Notes: generated from the sequence alone by a model not told the origin. 64,000 nucleotides of DNA from Acanthochlamys bracteata (GCA_019914995.1 CM034129.1:3175725-3239724), one strand, 5' to 3'. Positions 11,101 through 25,160 are shown, counted from the first letter of the stretch. Numbers and translations are program-made.

Positions 11101-14100
11101 GTTCAAAGAGGAAACAAAACGGAGACGCTTCATTGAACAGAAGTAAAAAGTTTGATAATGATGATGAACTCCCAGCCAGTTCTCTGGATCAGAAGGCCAT
11201 TAGGAATGGTCACGAGCCTAGTGTGCAGAAGAGGCCAAAGCGAGCTGCTGCCTGCTCTGATTTCAAAGAAAAGTCTATCAGAATATCAGAAGAAACATCC
11301 GTGGTCGAAATTAAGAAGAATCATGTTGAAGAAGAGGAGGTGGTTGCTGTTGAGCGGACAAAACTTGGTCCTGAGGAACTTCCGCCATCTAGAAAAATTA
11401 TGGATTTTATATTGCATGATACTGATGGTAACCCTCAACCTTTTGAAATGTCAGAACTTAATGATTGCTATATTACTGCTCTTATCATGCCCATGGATGA
11501 TGACTTGGAGAAAGAGAAAGGCAGAGGTGTTAGATGTCATGGCTTTGGCCGGATTGAATCCTGGTCCATTTCTGGATATGATGAAGGTTCTCCAGTGATT
11601 TGGGTTTCCACTGAAGTTGCGGATTATGAATGTGTGAAACCTGCAAGTAGCTACAAAAGGTTCTATGACCTTTTTTATGAGAAGGCATGGATATGTGTAG
11701 AGGTGTTCAGAAAGTTGGCCAGGTCTGCTGGTGGAAATCCGGAGTTGACTATTGAAGAACTGATTGCTGGGATGGTTCGCTTTTTGAGCAGAAAGAAGTT
11801 TTCTGATGGATTATCCAGCAGAGACTTTGTGATCTCCCTCGGTGACTTTATTTACAAACAGCTGATTGGATTGGATGAGACCTCTGGCAAGAATGTTGAA
11901 AAATTGGCCACTTTACCAGCTCTTATTTCTCTAAGAGATCAATGTAGAGATAAAGTTGAAGGTAACCAGCTGGTTCAAAATGTTACCAAATCAAGCCTGA
12001 AAATTAATGAGACGCGTACTTCTGAAATCTTTGAAAATGAGGACGAAAAATTGGCACGACTACTGCAGGAGGAAGAAAATTGGAAGTTGCTCAGACAGAA
12101 CTCTCGACGCACAGGAACCAACAAGAAGAATGTCTACATCAAAATAAGCGAGGCGGAGCTTGCAAACGACTATCCAATGCCTGCTTATTATAGACCCTGT
12201 GTCCAAGAGATGGATGAATTCATCTTTTTTGACATTGAGGACAGCATATTCTACCCAGATCTTCCAAAAAGGGTCCTCAATAATTGGACACTTTATAATT
12301 CGGACTCGAGACTTATTTCATTGGAACTGCTTCCGATGAAACCATGTGCTGAAGTTGATGTTTCAGTTTTTGGATCAGGTTATATGAAAGAAGATGACGG
12401 GAGTGGATTTTGTATTGATGCTGATCCCATGCAGTCTTCTTCAAGCATGTCTAGTTCTATGGATGTTGAAGGTGTGCCAGTGTACCTGAGTGCCATAAAA
12501 GAATGGATGATAGAGTTCGGTTCTTCAATGATCTTCATATCAATCCGAACAGATGTAGCATGGTACCTTTACTCCCCTCTCGCATCTTATAGATAGCTTT
12601 AGTCCAGTAAATAGGAACACACAAAGTTCAAGTTGCTTGAACATATTTCAGTTTTTAAAACAGTGATTTGTCCTAGAACCATTGTCTAGCATGAGTACAT
12701 GAAGACTTTATATTTCTTGGTGGTTGGTAGCTTATTGCTAAATAGTATTTGATATTTGATTCTCTTGCTTTTGTAAGCATGACAATTTACCAAATGAACA
12801 AAATAACTTCCACTACCATATAGTAGAACCATCTAGGGGTCTATGCCTAATCCCATCCTTCCTGAGAGACTATTGTAGAGCCATTACAAGGTTGCTTCTT
12901 AAAAGTAACCTTCTGGCTGGACATCCTAATTGTGCAATAATATGATCAGGACCTAAAACAGTGCCTCATGAATGACTTTCGAAATAGCAAATGATGTTGT
13001 AGAATAGTGCTTTCACTTCAACTGAGCTATTGCCAGTTCAAGTGCGTGTAGTTGATTTGTTTTTTCTCAGGTGCCTTATGTGTTCTCTTGTCTTACAGGT
13101 ATAGGCTTGGGAAGCCAACAAAGCAGTATGCTCCATGGTATGAACCGGTTCTCAGGACTGCTAGGCTTGCTATAAGTATAATTACCTTGCTAAAGGAGCA
13201 AACCAGATCATCGAAGCTTTCATTCGCAGATGTGATAAAGAAAGTAGCAGATTTTAGCAAGAATCATCCTGCACATATTTCTTCAAACCTGGCATTGGTA
13301 GAGAGGTATATTGTGGTTCATGGCCAAATTATACTCCAACAATTTGCTGAATACCCTGATGATACAATTCGCAAGTGTGCCTTTCTTTCTGGCCTTTTAT
13401 GCAAGATGGAAGAGAGGCATCACACGAAACTTGTAATGAAGAAAAAAGTTGTGATGCAGAAGGAAGCAAACTTGAACCCTAATGCATCAACAGGGCCTGT
13501 AGTATCAAGAAAAAAACTGATGCGTGCTACCACAACAAAACTTATAAATAAGATCTGGGGAGAATACTACTCAAATCACTTTCTAGAAGATCTCAAGTCA
13601 GAAAATGGAGAAGAAGAAAAGGATGAAGAAGTGGAGGAAGAGCAGGACGAGAATGAAGATGAGGATGAAGAAACTGAGCCTGAACAAGAAGAGATAACTC
13701 CAACTCGCAGTTCTAGCCGCTCCCTCAAATTACAACTCAGTAGTAAGGAAATAGCATGGGAGGGAGAATCAATGGGTAAAAGGAAGTCCGGGGAGGCCCT
13801 CTATGGAAGTGCAAATGTTCGTGGAGGTCAAATTACTGTTGGTGGAGCAGTTATGATAGAAGCTGATGACTCTGATCAGCTACCAGTTATTGTATTTGTT
13901 GAATACATGTTTGAGAAACTTGACGGGACAAAAATGGTTCATGGAAGGGTGTTGCAGAGAGGTTCACAAACAATTCTCGGTAATGCAGCAAATGAAAGAG
14001 AGGTATTCATGTCCAACGAGTGTTTGGAGTTTGAACTCAGAGAGGTCAAGGAATCTGTGACTGTTGATATATGTCTTCGACCATGGGGTCATGAGTACAG

Positions 14101-17100
14101 AAAGGAGCATGCTAGTGTTGATATCGCAGATAGGGTAAGTGCTGAAGAGAGAAGAAAAAAAGGACTACCACCAGAGTACTTCTGCAAGAGCCTCTATTGT
14201 CCTGAGAAAGGTGCATTCTTTGTACTTGATCTAGAAAACCTGGGGCGAGGAACAGGGGTCTGTAAGGCCTGCAATGATAGAAGTTCTCAAGAGGCTGTAT
14301 TTAAGGTGCTTTCCAAGGAGAGCTTCTTTTACAACAATGATGAGTACACTCTCCATGACTTCCTATACGTGAGACCTGAATTTTTTGCTTCTGAGAAAGA
14401 GGACCGTGGGACCTTTAAAGCTGGAAGAAATGTTGGTCTCAAAGCCTATGTTGTTGCCCAGTTAATAGAGATTGATGTTCCACTTGTTTGTAAGAAACCT
14501 AAACCAGAGTCCACCTTTGTCAAAGTTCGGAGATTTTATAGACCTGAAGATGTTTCAATCACAAAGGCGTATACCTCTGATATCAGAGAAGTATGGATTT
14601 TGTGCAATATAAGTGCATTTTCTTTACATTCTATTATAAATATGGTTTGATTGTACTCAATACTGGTGGTTGTGGATAGGTATACTATAGCGAGGAGCTT
14701 GTTGATGTACCTGTTGAGATGTTGGAAGGAAAGTGTGAGATTAGGAAGAAAGCTAACCTTCCAAGTTTGGATCTGCCTATAGTTGTTGATCATGTGTTCT
14801 TCTGTGAATATTCCTATAGTGCTTCTACTGGAGCAATTAAACAGGTATGACAGGTACAGTTAATGATTATTTGCTTTATCACTGTGTTGACTGTATTACT
14901 TTCTGCACAGTTGCCAGCCAATGTGAAATTTGTGTCACTGATTCGTAAGGCAAGTACTTCAGTCAGGAGAAAAGGTAAGGAGAAATGCAAGGAAGGCGAG
15001 GAGAATGGTTGTCATCAATGGGAGGATTCTCATTGTGAAAGTCGACTAACCACTTTGGATATTTTTGCTGGTTGTGGGGGCTTGTCAGAGGGTTTGCAGA
15101 AATCTGGTGAGCTATTATTTTCTTGTATGTTGTACATGTCTTAATCAGAGATCTATTGTATCTATGACAACTCTTAAACTCCCAGGTGCATCACTTACAA
15201 AGTGGGCGATCGAGTATGAACAGCCAGCAGGAGAAGCGTTTAGTTTAAACCATCCTGGCACATTCATGTTTGTTGATAATTGCAATGTCATCTTAAGGTA
15301 AATCATAACTCAATTATCTTATGTAAAGATCATCGCCCGTACCCTGGGTTTCTTGGACCTTTCTCCTCTTATCGTTCGGATTTTGCCAGGGCTATTATGG
15401 CAAAGTGTGGGGATGCTGATGATTGCATCTCCACGCCTGAGGCTGATGAGTTAGCTGCAAAGCTTGATGAAAACAAGTTGAGCAATCTCCCAATGCCGGG
15501 GCAGGTGGATTTCATAAATGGAGGGCCTCCCTGTCAGGTAATGCAATTTCTGTTGTAAAACTTTTAAGAGCTTTTCACGAAATTTTCGGAGTTTGTTAAC
15601 AAATTTATCTTATCTAAACAACCTCGTTCAGGGGTTTTCAGGAATGAACAGATTTAATCAAAGCATGTGGAGCAAGGTCCAGTGTGAGATGATTCTGGCA
15701 TTTCTGTCATTTGCTGATTATTTCCGGCCACGGTTCTTCCTTCTAGAGAATGTCAGAACTTTTGTTTCTTTCAACAAAGGACAGACATTCCGCTTAACTC
15801 TTGCTTCTCTTCTAGAGATGGGTTATCAGGTTTAGATCCTTGGACCTAATATGTAATGGAAAGTTGCTCCATTTTATCTTAGTTGTTCAACTATATGCTG
15901 ATCCAGTTTGCAACCTCAACTATGCAACTTTCTTTTATTTAGGTGAGGTTTGGCATTCTTGAAGCTGGGTCATATGGAGTCTCACAGTCAAGGAAAAGGG
16001 CCTTTATATGGGCGGCGGCACCAGGGGAGATGCTTCCGGAATGGCCAGAGCCTATGCATGTATTTGCTAGCCCTGAACTGAAAATTGCTTTACCTAATAA
16101 TGTTCGTTATGCAGCAGCTCGGAGTACTGCTGGAGGTGCTCCATTTCGTTCCATAACTGTTAGGGACACTATTGGAGATCTTCCACCAGTTGAAAATGGG
16201 GCATCCAAAATTGAATTAGACGTAAGTTTGTTTCATACCAAATATTTTGTTTTATTTTGTAACATTATATGGGTGTAAATGGGCAATGGTCAATTGTCAT
16301 GATGTCTCGTAGAATCTTTATTTGGATTCAAGTTTCTGTTTCTTTCTCCATAGGAGGATTGGGTGATAAGCATTACCCTCGTTTCTTAGTTTTCTCTTTC
16401 TAGCAAGGATTGTTTACCGGTTAACATGCATGTGTTCAGTATGCAAAGTTTTCTTATATATTGTACTTCTAGGCTTAATTGTTCTCTTTAGTTGACACAT
16501 TATGCATCATTCACTAGGATTGTGTACAGTATAGCAACAAACATGTTTAACTTCTTTTTGTTTTTTAGTATTTGGACAATCCTGTGTCGTGGTTCCAGAA
16601 GCAAATAAGAGGAAACACATCTTTGTTGAATGATCACATATCCAAAGAGATGAATGAACTAAATCTCATTCGCTGCCAACGAATTCCAAAGCGTCCAGGT
16701 GCTGATTGGCGTGACCTTCCAGATGAAAAGGTATCTGCTTTTGTTTCAGCATATATGCCGTTAATTTCAACGCAAAGTCTCTGATGACTTTTTCTGCAAA
16801 ATGCAGGTGAAATTATCAGGTGGACAGATGGTGGACCTTATACCCTGGTGCCTTCCAAACACTGCAAAGAGGCATAACCAGTGGAAAGGTTTATTTGGGA
16901 GGTTAGATTGGGAAGGGAATTTTCCAACCTCCATAACAGATCCCCAACCTATGGGCAAAGTTGGCATGTGCTTCCATCCTGATCAAGACCGCATTCTCAC
17001 TGTACGTGAGTGTGCGCGTTCTCAAGTAAGCTCATATCCATTCTTTATTACTGCAACAACTGCATGTTGTTCTCATGTGTGTCGCTATGTAATGGAATCA

Positions 17101-17504
17101 TTCCAATTCTATGTGTGACATTCTAAGCATTTCCTGAAAGAGAATCTAACATAAAAGCTGTTTTTGCTATGAATTCTTCTCGGATAGCAATAAAGTAATG
17201 AAACAGATAGCTAGTTGATGCTGTCATATCAAACTAATTGTGGTCCTTTAAATAAAGTGGTGCAAGCGATGCATGTTTGCATACTCATGGCATCAATATG
17301 GTAGTATCTATTTGCATTGTTTTACTCAGCTTACTCTACACCAAATTTCACCTTTTAATGCAGGGTTTTCCAGATAGCTATAAATTTTGTGGCAACATTC
17401 AGAACAAACATAGACAAATTGGGAATGCTGTGCCTCCTCCACTGGCATTTGCACTGGGAAGAAAACTCAAGGAAGCTACTGATTCAAAGTTAAGTACAGG
17501 TTGA
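11101..17504 (+). CDS. MET1: Maintenance DNA (cytosine-5)-methyltransferase, MET1/DNMT1 type (initiator exon not located)
   Basis: This nuclear enzyme copies CG methylation onto the daughter strand after replication. Exons: 11101-12562, 13099-14590, 14680-14844, 14911-15106, 15186-15297, 15390-15537, 15632-15829, 15943-16221, 16569-16730, 16807-17025, 17364-17504. The frame closes across all ten introns, giving about 1523 residues plus a short missing N-terminus, close to the roughly 1534 of Arabidopsis MET1. Domains in order: basic N-terminus ([18 protein letters not shown]), two replication-foci domains (about residues 90-480), an acidic linker near 13600-13700, BAH1 (about 734-870), BAH2 (about 894-1045), and the catalytic domain. 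Catalytic motifs: [25 protein letters not shown] with the nucleophile cysteine (split by an intron after the Q), [40 protein letters not shown]. The first exon enters in codon position 2, so the initiator exon ends one base into a codon. It is apparently intact. The reading from 10917 through the GT-rich tract is intron, not protein. Confidence 0.95.
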
Positions 17505-20291
17505 TATATTACTTGCAGTTTATCTGCTCACATTTGTACATAAACCATAGGGCACCATTCGCGCATCATCATGTACAATTTTCTTGGAGTACGCGCTGCG
17601 GATGACAGCTGCGTTAAATGACTTGAGGAATTCCAACCTTTTTAGTGAGTGCAAAAGTTTTGGGGTGTCAGATTTGTAATATACCTTTTCGAGAGCGGCG
17701 AAATTCTGATATAATGTTAAATTGACATTGTTGAACTTTTATTTCCTCGGAAGAACATCTTGGAAAATGCCCTATTGACATTGTAAACTGACGTTAAGTG
17801 TTGATACTGATTTATGATAGGAATGGCATTTGTTTTTCATCTCTTTCTCCGCTTATAATGAGGAGCATTACTCGTAAGTTGCTTCGTTCTTGTTATTTAA
17901 GGCTTGTAAAATGAAGTTTTATTAAAGTGTAGTTTGGTGAGAAATAGAGTTAGAGTGGTAATTAAAAAACGTGGAGTTTGGTATGAAGTAGAAGTAGAAG
18001 TAGAAGTAAATTTTGGGTGATAATTAAAATTTATGAATTTAGTCAAATTTAAAATCTAAAAATAGAAATTAGAGTTTCTTGTAATCGAAATAATCAAATT
18101 TTGTTTAGCTGTCTGGAAGTAATAATAAAATAAAAATTTTTTAAATAAAAATATTTTAGAATATTCAAAAAATAAGTTTTATTTTTATTTTAAAAATTAT
18201 ACAATCTTTTAATACTTTTAAAATTTTTAAATAAATTTTATAATATTATAAAATATTTATTAAAAATTTTAAAATAGAAGCTTGAAATAACAAGTAGTTA
18301 GAACATCAGTACCAAACGTCATCTAAATTTTGCGGCCATTTAGAGTGGGACAAGGATATTTGGAATACTTTTTCACTATTTTTTATTCCATAAAAGTATT
18401 CTATATTTTTTAGTAAATATTTATAAATATTTTTATAAAATTTATTTATAATTTGTAAAGTATAGAAAAAATATATATAGTAAGATCTCATTATTATTTA
18501 TTTATATTTTTTTAAAAATATTTTTATATTAAAAAAATTATTTTGTAAATACTTCAAAACGTTCAAATAGACTAGTATTCGTGTTCTTTTCCTATGCAAC
18601 TTTTCCTTCATGAATGGGCTCTAGAGAAGCCAAAGAGCCCAGAACCTGAGCGCATCTGGACTCTGGAGTCACGGGACGTCGACGTTTATATATAATAAGA
18701 GTGGTACTGCAATGTTGCTTCCTTTGCTAGTCTATCGGTTTATCTACTTTCTTTTTGTAAGGAATAACAATGATTTTCTTTTTCTAAAGTCTGTATTCTG
18801 TCTTATTGCTACTGGTTTCCAACACATGGTTGCTTTTATGTTCTCATCATTTATTTACAGAGTTCAGAATTTAGGTTCAAACTTTGATTTATGCTGCATT
18901 GACTGTACATCACATCGATTTACTACAGAAATCTAGAGCTCATGACAATTGCAAAGCATTCAGAATAATTCTTAAGTATCATGATTTGAATGTTGTCAGG
19001 ATATATTTTAAACGTATATATGTTCCTGGATCTGTTTTTTATTGCAGCTAGATCATAGGTGAAACAATTTGTTTCGAGAATGAAACACTATCAGAAATTA
19101 AGTAGAAAGCCTTTCTATATGTTTACAGGCATGTACACAGTTTCAAAGACCTAGATGTCGATAACTCTTTATGTTCCCTGCAATAAAGGAGGGGAAGAAA
19201 ACAAGGACTTCTTAATTCAGGTTGAATACCAAGAACTGTGAGACTTAGAGATACATATCGCACAATTCTTGGAAAAGTTCCATCTTGGTATTGCACTTGT
19301 TCTGGTTTAGCACCTTTCCCTCTCGAATCTTTATGATTGATTTCTCCATTTTGTGTATAATCCATAATTTCCAAGTATATTTTTGAAAGGATCTTTTATC
19401 TACTTTATGGTAGTTGAAATCATCCCCTCTTACTTGGACAACAAAAGTCGAAAGTGGTTGTTTGTATTTGAGCAGGTTTTGGGAATCAAAACCTACATAT
19501 GACTTGGAAGAGGAAGACTTCTTAGCTGTGATGACTTGTTATGCACTGAATACCCTCACTCAGTCTCCAGAGTGTTGTGGTTCCTTGTCAGAATTCTCAC
19601 ACGGCATAATTATTGTATCTGTGATTTGTTTTTCTGCAAATATGCACAACTTCCTGCTGTAAGATAACTCATTCACTATCTAAATGTCAATTGCATTATC
19701 CATTCCTGCAATCTCAGTATTCAATGAAGTGCATGTTTTTGTTGTGGGAAGCTTGTCCTTGAGGTCACTGCTATCAAAGAGACATCTCAAAATCTCTATC
19801 TTAAGTTCACTTCCACAATATGTATTTTTTACTAGATAAAATGTAGTCTAGATCAAATCTGAAAGCAACTGCTGTGTTATCTAAACTAAGAACTAACTAT
19901 TGAAAAGTTTGAGTTGATCTGAGTTGAAGAGAAAAAAAAGCGTCGATGCAAGAGAGTGGTGATTGTGGGTACAGACTCTGATGGTTAAGCAATTGAATTC
20001 ATTTCTGTCATCTACTTTTCAGTAGTTGTGATTATGGCTGGTTTGTTGATGCCTAGAAATTCTACCTCTTCGATCATCTAGTTGGAATGTTTCTGTGATG
20101 AGGGTTGCACCCAATCTCATTTCATGAAAAAATATTGAGGTCTTATTTAGGATTTAGGATCTGCTATGACTTGTTATTGCACATTTCTTAGTAATTTTTC
20201 TCGTATGCTCTCCCCCTGTAACATATCTTTACGAACTTTTGATATAATAACTTCTTTGGATAACAAGTAAACGCAGTCTGTTGCTTAAACA
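17505..20291. other. Spacer downstream of MET1
   Basis: This holds the MET1 3' UTR, then AT-rich patches at about 18020-18300 and 18360-18560. The first is bounded by GTTTGGTA near 17976 and its complement TACCAAAC near 18311, suggesting a miniature element. Open frames at 18712-18936 and 19414-19662 match no family I know. No gene called. Confidence 0.55.
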
Positions 20292-20408
20292 TGCAGAGAA
20301 ATTGGGAAGTGGTCTTCAAAATCGTATCATTTATTTGGATGAACTTATTGCTGTGAGGTCTTCGCAGCTCAGAAAAATTGCTCTGTCAGACCACTTCCAA
20401 TTTCTGCA
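20292..20408 (+). ncRNA. Candidate small-RNA-like hairpin
   Basis: The arm at 20292-20315 pairs with the arm at 20388-20408: nine base pairs (AAGTGGTCT), a one-base bulge, seven pairs (AAATTGG), a two-base bulge, and five pairs (TGCAG). The loop is about 72 bases. The size and loop are possible for a plant MIRNA precursor, but I recognise no known microRNA in it, and the asymmetric bulges are marginal. It also lies in a 70-codon open frame (20281-20493) of unknown meaning. Confidence 0.25.
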
Positions 20409-20856
20409 CGAAAGCACAGAGGTCAGAATAGTTCTTCATTTTAAATTTGCCTTTTTCTTTTTGGTATTCTCCTTTCCTGTTTATACCGGTTAGTCTATAG
20501 ATTCACTTGTTACCAGTTGATTCGTTCGAGATACAAAGTCATCATTATTTGCGGCCGACATTTTTGAAGCTTCACAAAAGGAATGAAGATTGTAGTTACA
20601 ATTGGTGTCTTTTTCTAGCCTCTACTTTTCTTGGTGGTTTCGATCTTCTATATTTTAACATTCTGCATTGCTGAAGCTGTATACTCATATCTAATTCTGG
20701 AGTAACTTAAGCTTTAGAGATAAAATATGGGAAACAGCTAAACCTGTCAGATCATATCTTAAGCAAAAAAGTTGCAGGGTTTCTGAAAGTGGATCGAGGT
20801 ATGGACTGCTCTAGCAATCTCCTTCGTAGTAAATGGACTCAATAGGATAGATCATG

Positions 20857-20896
<40 letters not shown>

Positions 20897-21838
20897 GGCT
20901 CAACCACTAACTTATTTTTGGATCCCAACTTTATTTATATTCTCCATCGATATTGACTAGGTAGCTAAACGGGGCAGGCAGACCCTTTCTTTTGATTGAC
21001 ACGAACCACAAAAACTGTATACGAACTTGCTGCTAGTCTATCGATGGATGTTATAGTGTAACCTTCATACGATAACAGGTAACTGAATGCTATTATTACT
21101 GATAACACTGTGTTTTATCTTATTCATGAAAAAACAGTAAAGATTTCAAGCATCAATGAATAAATCCAGATTGGAATAAATGAGCTTTTCTCTTATGGAA
21201 GTTGGTCCAGTAATGGATTAAATTTATAAGAAAATTGTGTCGGACTTTTTATATGTTATGCATGAAGAGAGTGTTAAATTGTCTCATGTTGTTAGTTTAT
21301 CAAGCTAAGTTGCTATTATTAAGTTTTATCGAGGACTGCCTATAACAATTCACACATACGTGTTATGCTTGTTATGTGCACAATCATTCTGCACAAGTCG
21401 CTTTCTCAACAGCTCCTAAAACATTGGCCTGGTGCTTCACTGGGAAGTCCTTCTAGTTAATTGTCCTGTATTCCCACTTCCGTATTGTGCACATTTGAAA
21501 AATTCATGATATGCTTCTTTCAATTCAAAGTGTTACATATTCAGCTCGGTAGAGGACAACATGACGAGAAAGACCATTTAACAATTTGGTTGTATTAGAT
21601 TTTTCACTACTGTTTAACTTTGAATTTTGGTAATACATATATTGATTTGGGAGCCATTTGGGGACCAGTGATTGCCATCATAAAGACTTGCCATCTGTTT
21701 CGAGGAAAACAAAATCCTGAAGCAATTTATCCCTTCCTTAGCTGATGGATTGCAAGCTAACATTCTGAACATTGTTGAAGCAACAACAATCTATATTGAT
21801 ATCTATTGCAATAACAGAAGACCTCATGTTTATGTTTT
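20409..21838. other. Spacer with TA microsatellite
   Basis: No gene seen. A perfect TA dinucleotide run occupies about 20861-20890. The rest is ordinary AT-rich spacer. Confidence 0.6.
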
Positions 21839-22079
21839 GGGCATGTTTCAATTGCAACGAAATTTCACTTTTTTTATTCAAATTTTAAGTTTAATATTAC
21901 ATATTTTAATTATTATTTTATTTTTATTTTTTATATTAAATTTTAATTTTATTAAAATTATATTTATATATTTTAATTATCAATATAGATTTATTTTTAT
22001 CGAATTTTATTTCTCGCTAAATTTTGGTTTTATAAAATTGATTTATGCGAAACTTATTTATTTGATTGAAGCATGATCC
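21839..22079. mobile_element. MITE-like AT-rich element
   Basis: The left end GGGCATGTTTCAAT matches the complement of the right end ATTGAAGCATGATCC with small differences. The interior is about 240 bp of A/T-rich non-coding sequence. Its left terminus resembles the GGGYRTGTTT end of the elements at 28091 and 51927. No matching target-site duplication is visible, so the assignment is tentative. Confidence 0.4.
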
Positions 22080-25000
22080 TAGTTTTTGTTAGAGTAAAGA
22101 TGATTTAACATTCCTTTTTAGTAAGAAAATAACAACAAAGTAATATAAAAGAATTATGATTAAGAATATAAACACCATTATTGAAGAATTTTGTTCTACA
22201 ACTGATTGGCTATAGCGTTACAGGAATTTTTACTTTTCAATACTTCTAGTGCTTTTTCTCTTTCTCTTATATAGTAAGACTTCTTTTTTAGCCACAAAAA
22301 AAAAAAGACTGAAAAAGCAGATGTTGGATAAAATGAAAAGAAAAAGAAAGAGTTCTGGGAATGAGGAAAAGGTTAAAACTCATAATTGCCTGATGCTGTT
22401 GATACTTGTATTAATAAACAAATTATTATTAGAAAAATACAACATTTAAAAAATTAAGTAAGATAAAATATCTTAAAGAGTTTGGTCTATACATTAAAAA
22501 TATTTTCATTAAATTCAAAATTTTAAACCTAATAATAATTTTGATATATTAATTTCTTTTTTTATTTAATATAAAATTAATTTATTCATTTTAATTTAAA
22601 ATTATAAGAGATAAATAAGCTATGATGTAATGATGTGAAGATGATAATAAAATTTGTTTTAAGAGCATTATCCATTCGTTCCTTAATACTATCAAACAAT
22701 GCTGGTAAACACTACAAACGCTAGTTCAAAAAAAAGTAAATTAGTTCTATATTAAGTAAATAAATAATTAATTAATATATTAAAAAGTTTTTTTAATTTA
22801 TACTTTAACTTCGTTTCTTTGTAGTTTTTGTCGTCGATCAAAACTTCTAAAACCTTGACGAGCTTGCAAGTTGCAACTAGATAAATGGTGGTTGAAGTAG
22901 TGATGGAAGTTTTCATGAGAGAGATATAACAGGGAAGATTGATGATGATGATGATGAATTAAAGCCTATGTTGATGATGCATGGAAATCATGACAAATTT
23001 GTTGACTTTCACATATATTCGATTTTACGTGCATCACATGCAACAAGCTAGTAACACTTCATCGTCATCATTATCATCCATTAAAATGTCTACTATCTTA
23101 AGCATGCGGAACTACAGCTTCTCACAGTCACGGTTTGTTTATTTTGATATAAATTTATTTTTTAAAATAATTTTCAAAATAATTAAATATTTAATAAAAA
23201 ATTTATTTTATATTTATTTTATATTAAAAATAAATTAAAAAATAAATTTGATCAGTTAATAAACATGTTCTTAACTTTATATTTTAGTGTAATCAAATTT
23301 CAAAATTTTAAATTTAATTCAAATTATTTATATTTTAATTATTATATTATATTATATTTTTTTTATATAACTTTTATAAAAAAATTATTGTAAATTTTAT
23401 TTTAGGTATTTTAATACGACTTCAAATTTAGGTTTATTGAATTTTATTGAATAAAACTCACTCAAAAATTATGCAGGTGTTAAACAATAAATAGGCATCA
23501 AGAAGTTCGATCTCCGCTGCTGCACGTCTACACCTTGTCGGCAAAGATAGACAGGCCGTATTGTGAATATTACGAATATATTTTTTGTTAATTTATAAAT
23601 TGTATTATTCTCAAGTGTTGATCTAAGTTACAAAGGTGCTATTCATACACTGACAATTATTTTTGTCGCTTTAGCTAACGGTCCAAACAGCACAACGTTA
23701 CATTTATCAACTATAGGATTAATTAATTATTCATTAAACATGAAAAACAACAAAGTGAAAAGTTAACAATGGTCACCAAAGCAAAACAAAAAAAAAAGAG
23801 TCAACGCTCGTTCCAACTCTGTGGACCCCACAGTCGTTGTATACCCACCTCCATCGTGCCAAAGGCTGCTGTAGTCAAAGAACGCAGCTCTCGACGGTGC
23901 AGATAACGACACGTCTCCGTTTCCCACTTAGCCCAACGACGGCAACGGCTCTGTTGTTCAAAGCTTACAGAACTTCCAGCTACATTCCCCGAACACCGAA
24001 CATTAAAATAAACCAACTTAAATTCACATCTATCCTAAGAGGCGTTAAATTGTTGGTTTTTATTATGTGTGATGTTTGCAACGGCATTATATAACTTTGT
24101 GGTCCTAGTTAGTGGCGGACGATTCAACGCAGGAGAAGCAGGAGTAGTAGAGCTGGAAGGAAAAACAAAGAAAGTGAGGGAGCTAACAGTAAAACAATAA
24201 AATATTTTAAGAAAAAGATAAAAGCCCACACTCAAAGACTCAACTCTAAACCCGAATTCCAAAATCAGAATATTCCGAAACTTGAGGTGGGAAAAAGTAA
24301 AATACGGAAAGATACTTTGCAGCTTTTGTCCTGTAGATTTGTTTATAGACTATATAAGGCTCCGTTTAGAATGCAAAAACATATTGTTAACCTTTTAGTT
24401 CGTATTTTTAAATAATTTTTTATAAAATTTTATAAAATTAAAATAGGATACTTTTATTTTTTATTTTTTATTTAATTATTTATCACTAAAACAGAATCGT
24501 GTATATATTATTATGTCTTATATTTTATATATGTGAAGAAGACCCACGGAGAAATCACGGTTGTAATATTTAAAATACCAGGTACAAGTTTTTTCTAGAA
24601 CGATTGTTGTTATTATTTAATTTTTTAATTAAAGTAAACTTGGACCTTTCAGAGCATAAACCTATATGAATAAAAAAATTATCAATATAATATTATTTTA
24701 ATAAGTAAAGTAGAGACGCAAGAAAGATGAACATTTTCTTCTCCTTCTGCTGCTACTTGTTCTTGTTGTTGTCTGGCTGGCTTCTCTTTCACACTTGTTT
24801 CTTTCAATTTCAATCCTTCATTATTCATCAACATCAAAGTTGCCAAACCAATCTCAACTCACTACCAGGTGTTAGTTTTTTTTTCTTTCAGAGTGGAAAG
24901 TTTTTTTTCACTCTAGAGAAACATTCTTTGTTGCTTGTTTGTATAATAACAACATTTTTTTTTAGAGTAGAAAGTTTTTTGAATATTATGTCCACAAGCA

Positions 25001-25160
25001 AAAAAAACTCATGGAGAAATCTCATATGGGTAGCTGTTACTTTCTTGATCTCTACTTTAAAGTTTCTCCTCTTTTTTTCCAACAGATGTTTTTGTTGGCT
25101 GCCATGAAATGATGAAGTGAGAATCTGTAGCTGTTGGGGAAGGTTCAACATTGGTGTTTT
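22080..25160. other. Spacer and 5' region of the WRKY gene
   Basis: No gene seen up to about 24700. There is a GAT trinucleotide run near 22943 and AT-rich tracts at 22740-22800 and 23150-23460. From about 24720 to 25160 the sequence is probably the WRKY promoter-proximal region and leader. It contains a 126-codon open frame (24727-25107) rich in F, L and C, with no recognisable domain, and T-rich runs. Confidence 0.5.
23800..23878 (-). promoter_or_regulatory. Two W-boxes upstream of the WRKY gene
   Basis: On the minus strand TTGACT occurs at about 23799-23804 and again at 23873-23878. TTGAC followed by C or T is the DNA site bound by WRKY proteins, and clustered W-boxes are common in WRKY promoters. 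They lie about 1.3 kb before the start codon, so a role in auto- or cross-regulation is only inference. Confidence 0.35.

Noticed and set aside
19414-19662. 82-codon frame with an acidic stretch (LEEEDFLAV) that looked like a coding exon
   Set aside because: No family match, no convincing splice partners and no conserved motif.
24727-25107. 126-codon Phe/Leu/Cys-rich frame before the WRKY gene
   Set aside because: A low-complexity translation of T-rich leader sequence with no recognisable motif. Kept only as a note on the leader.
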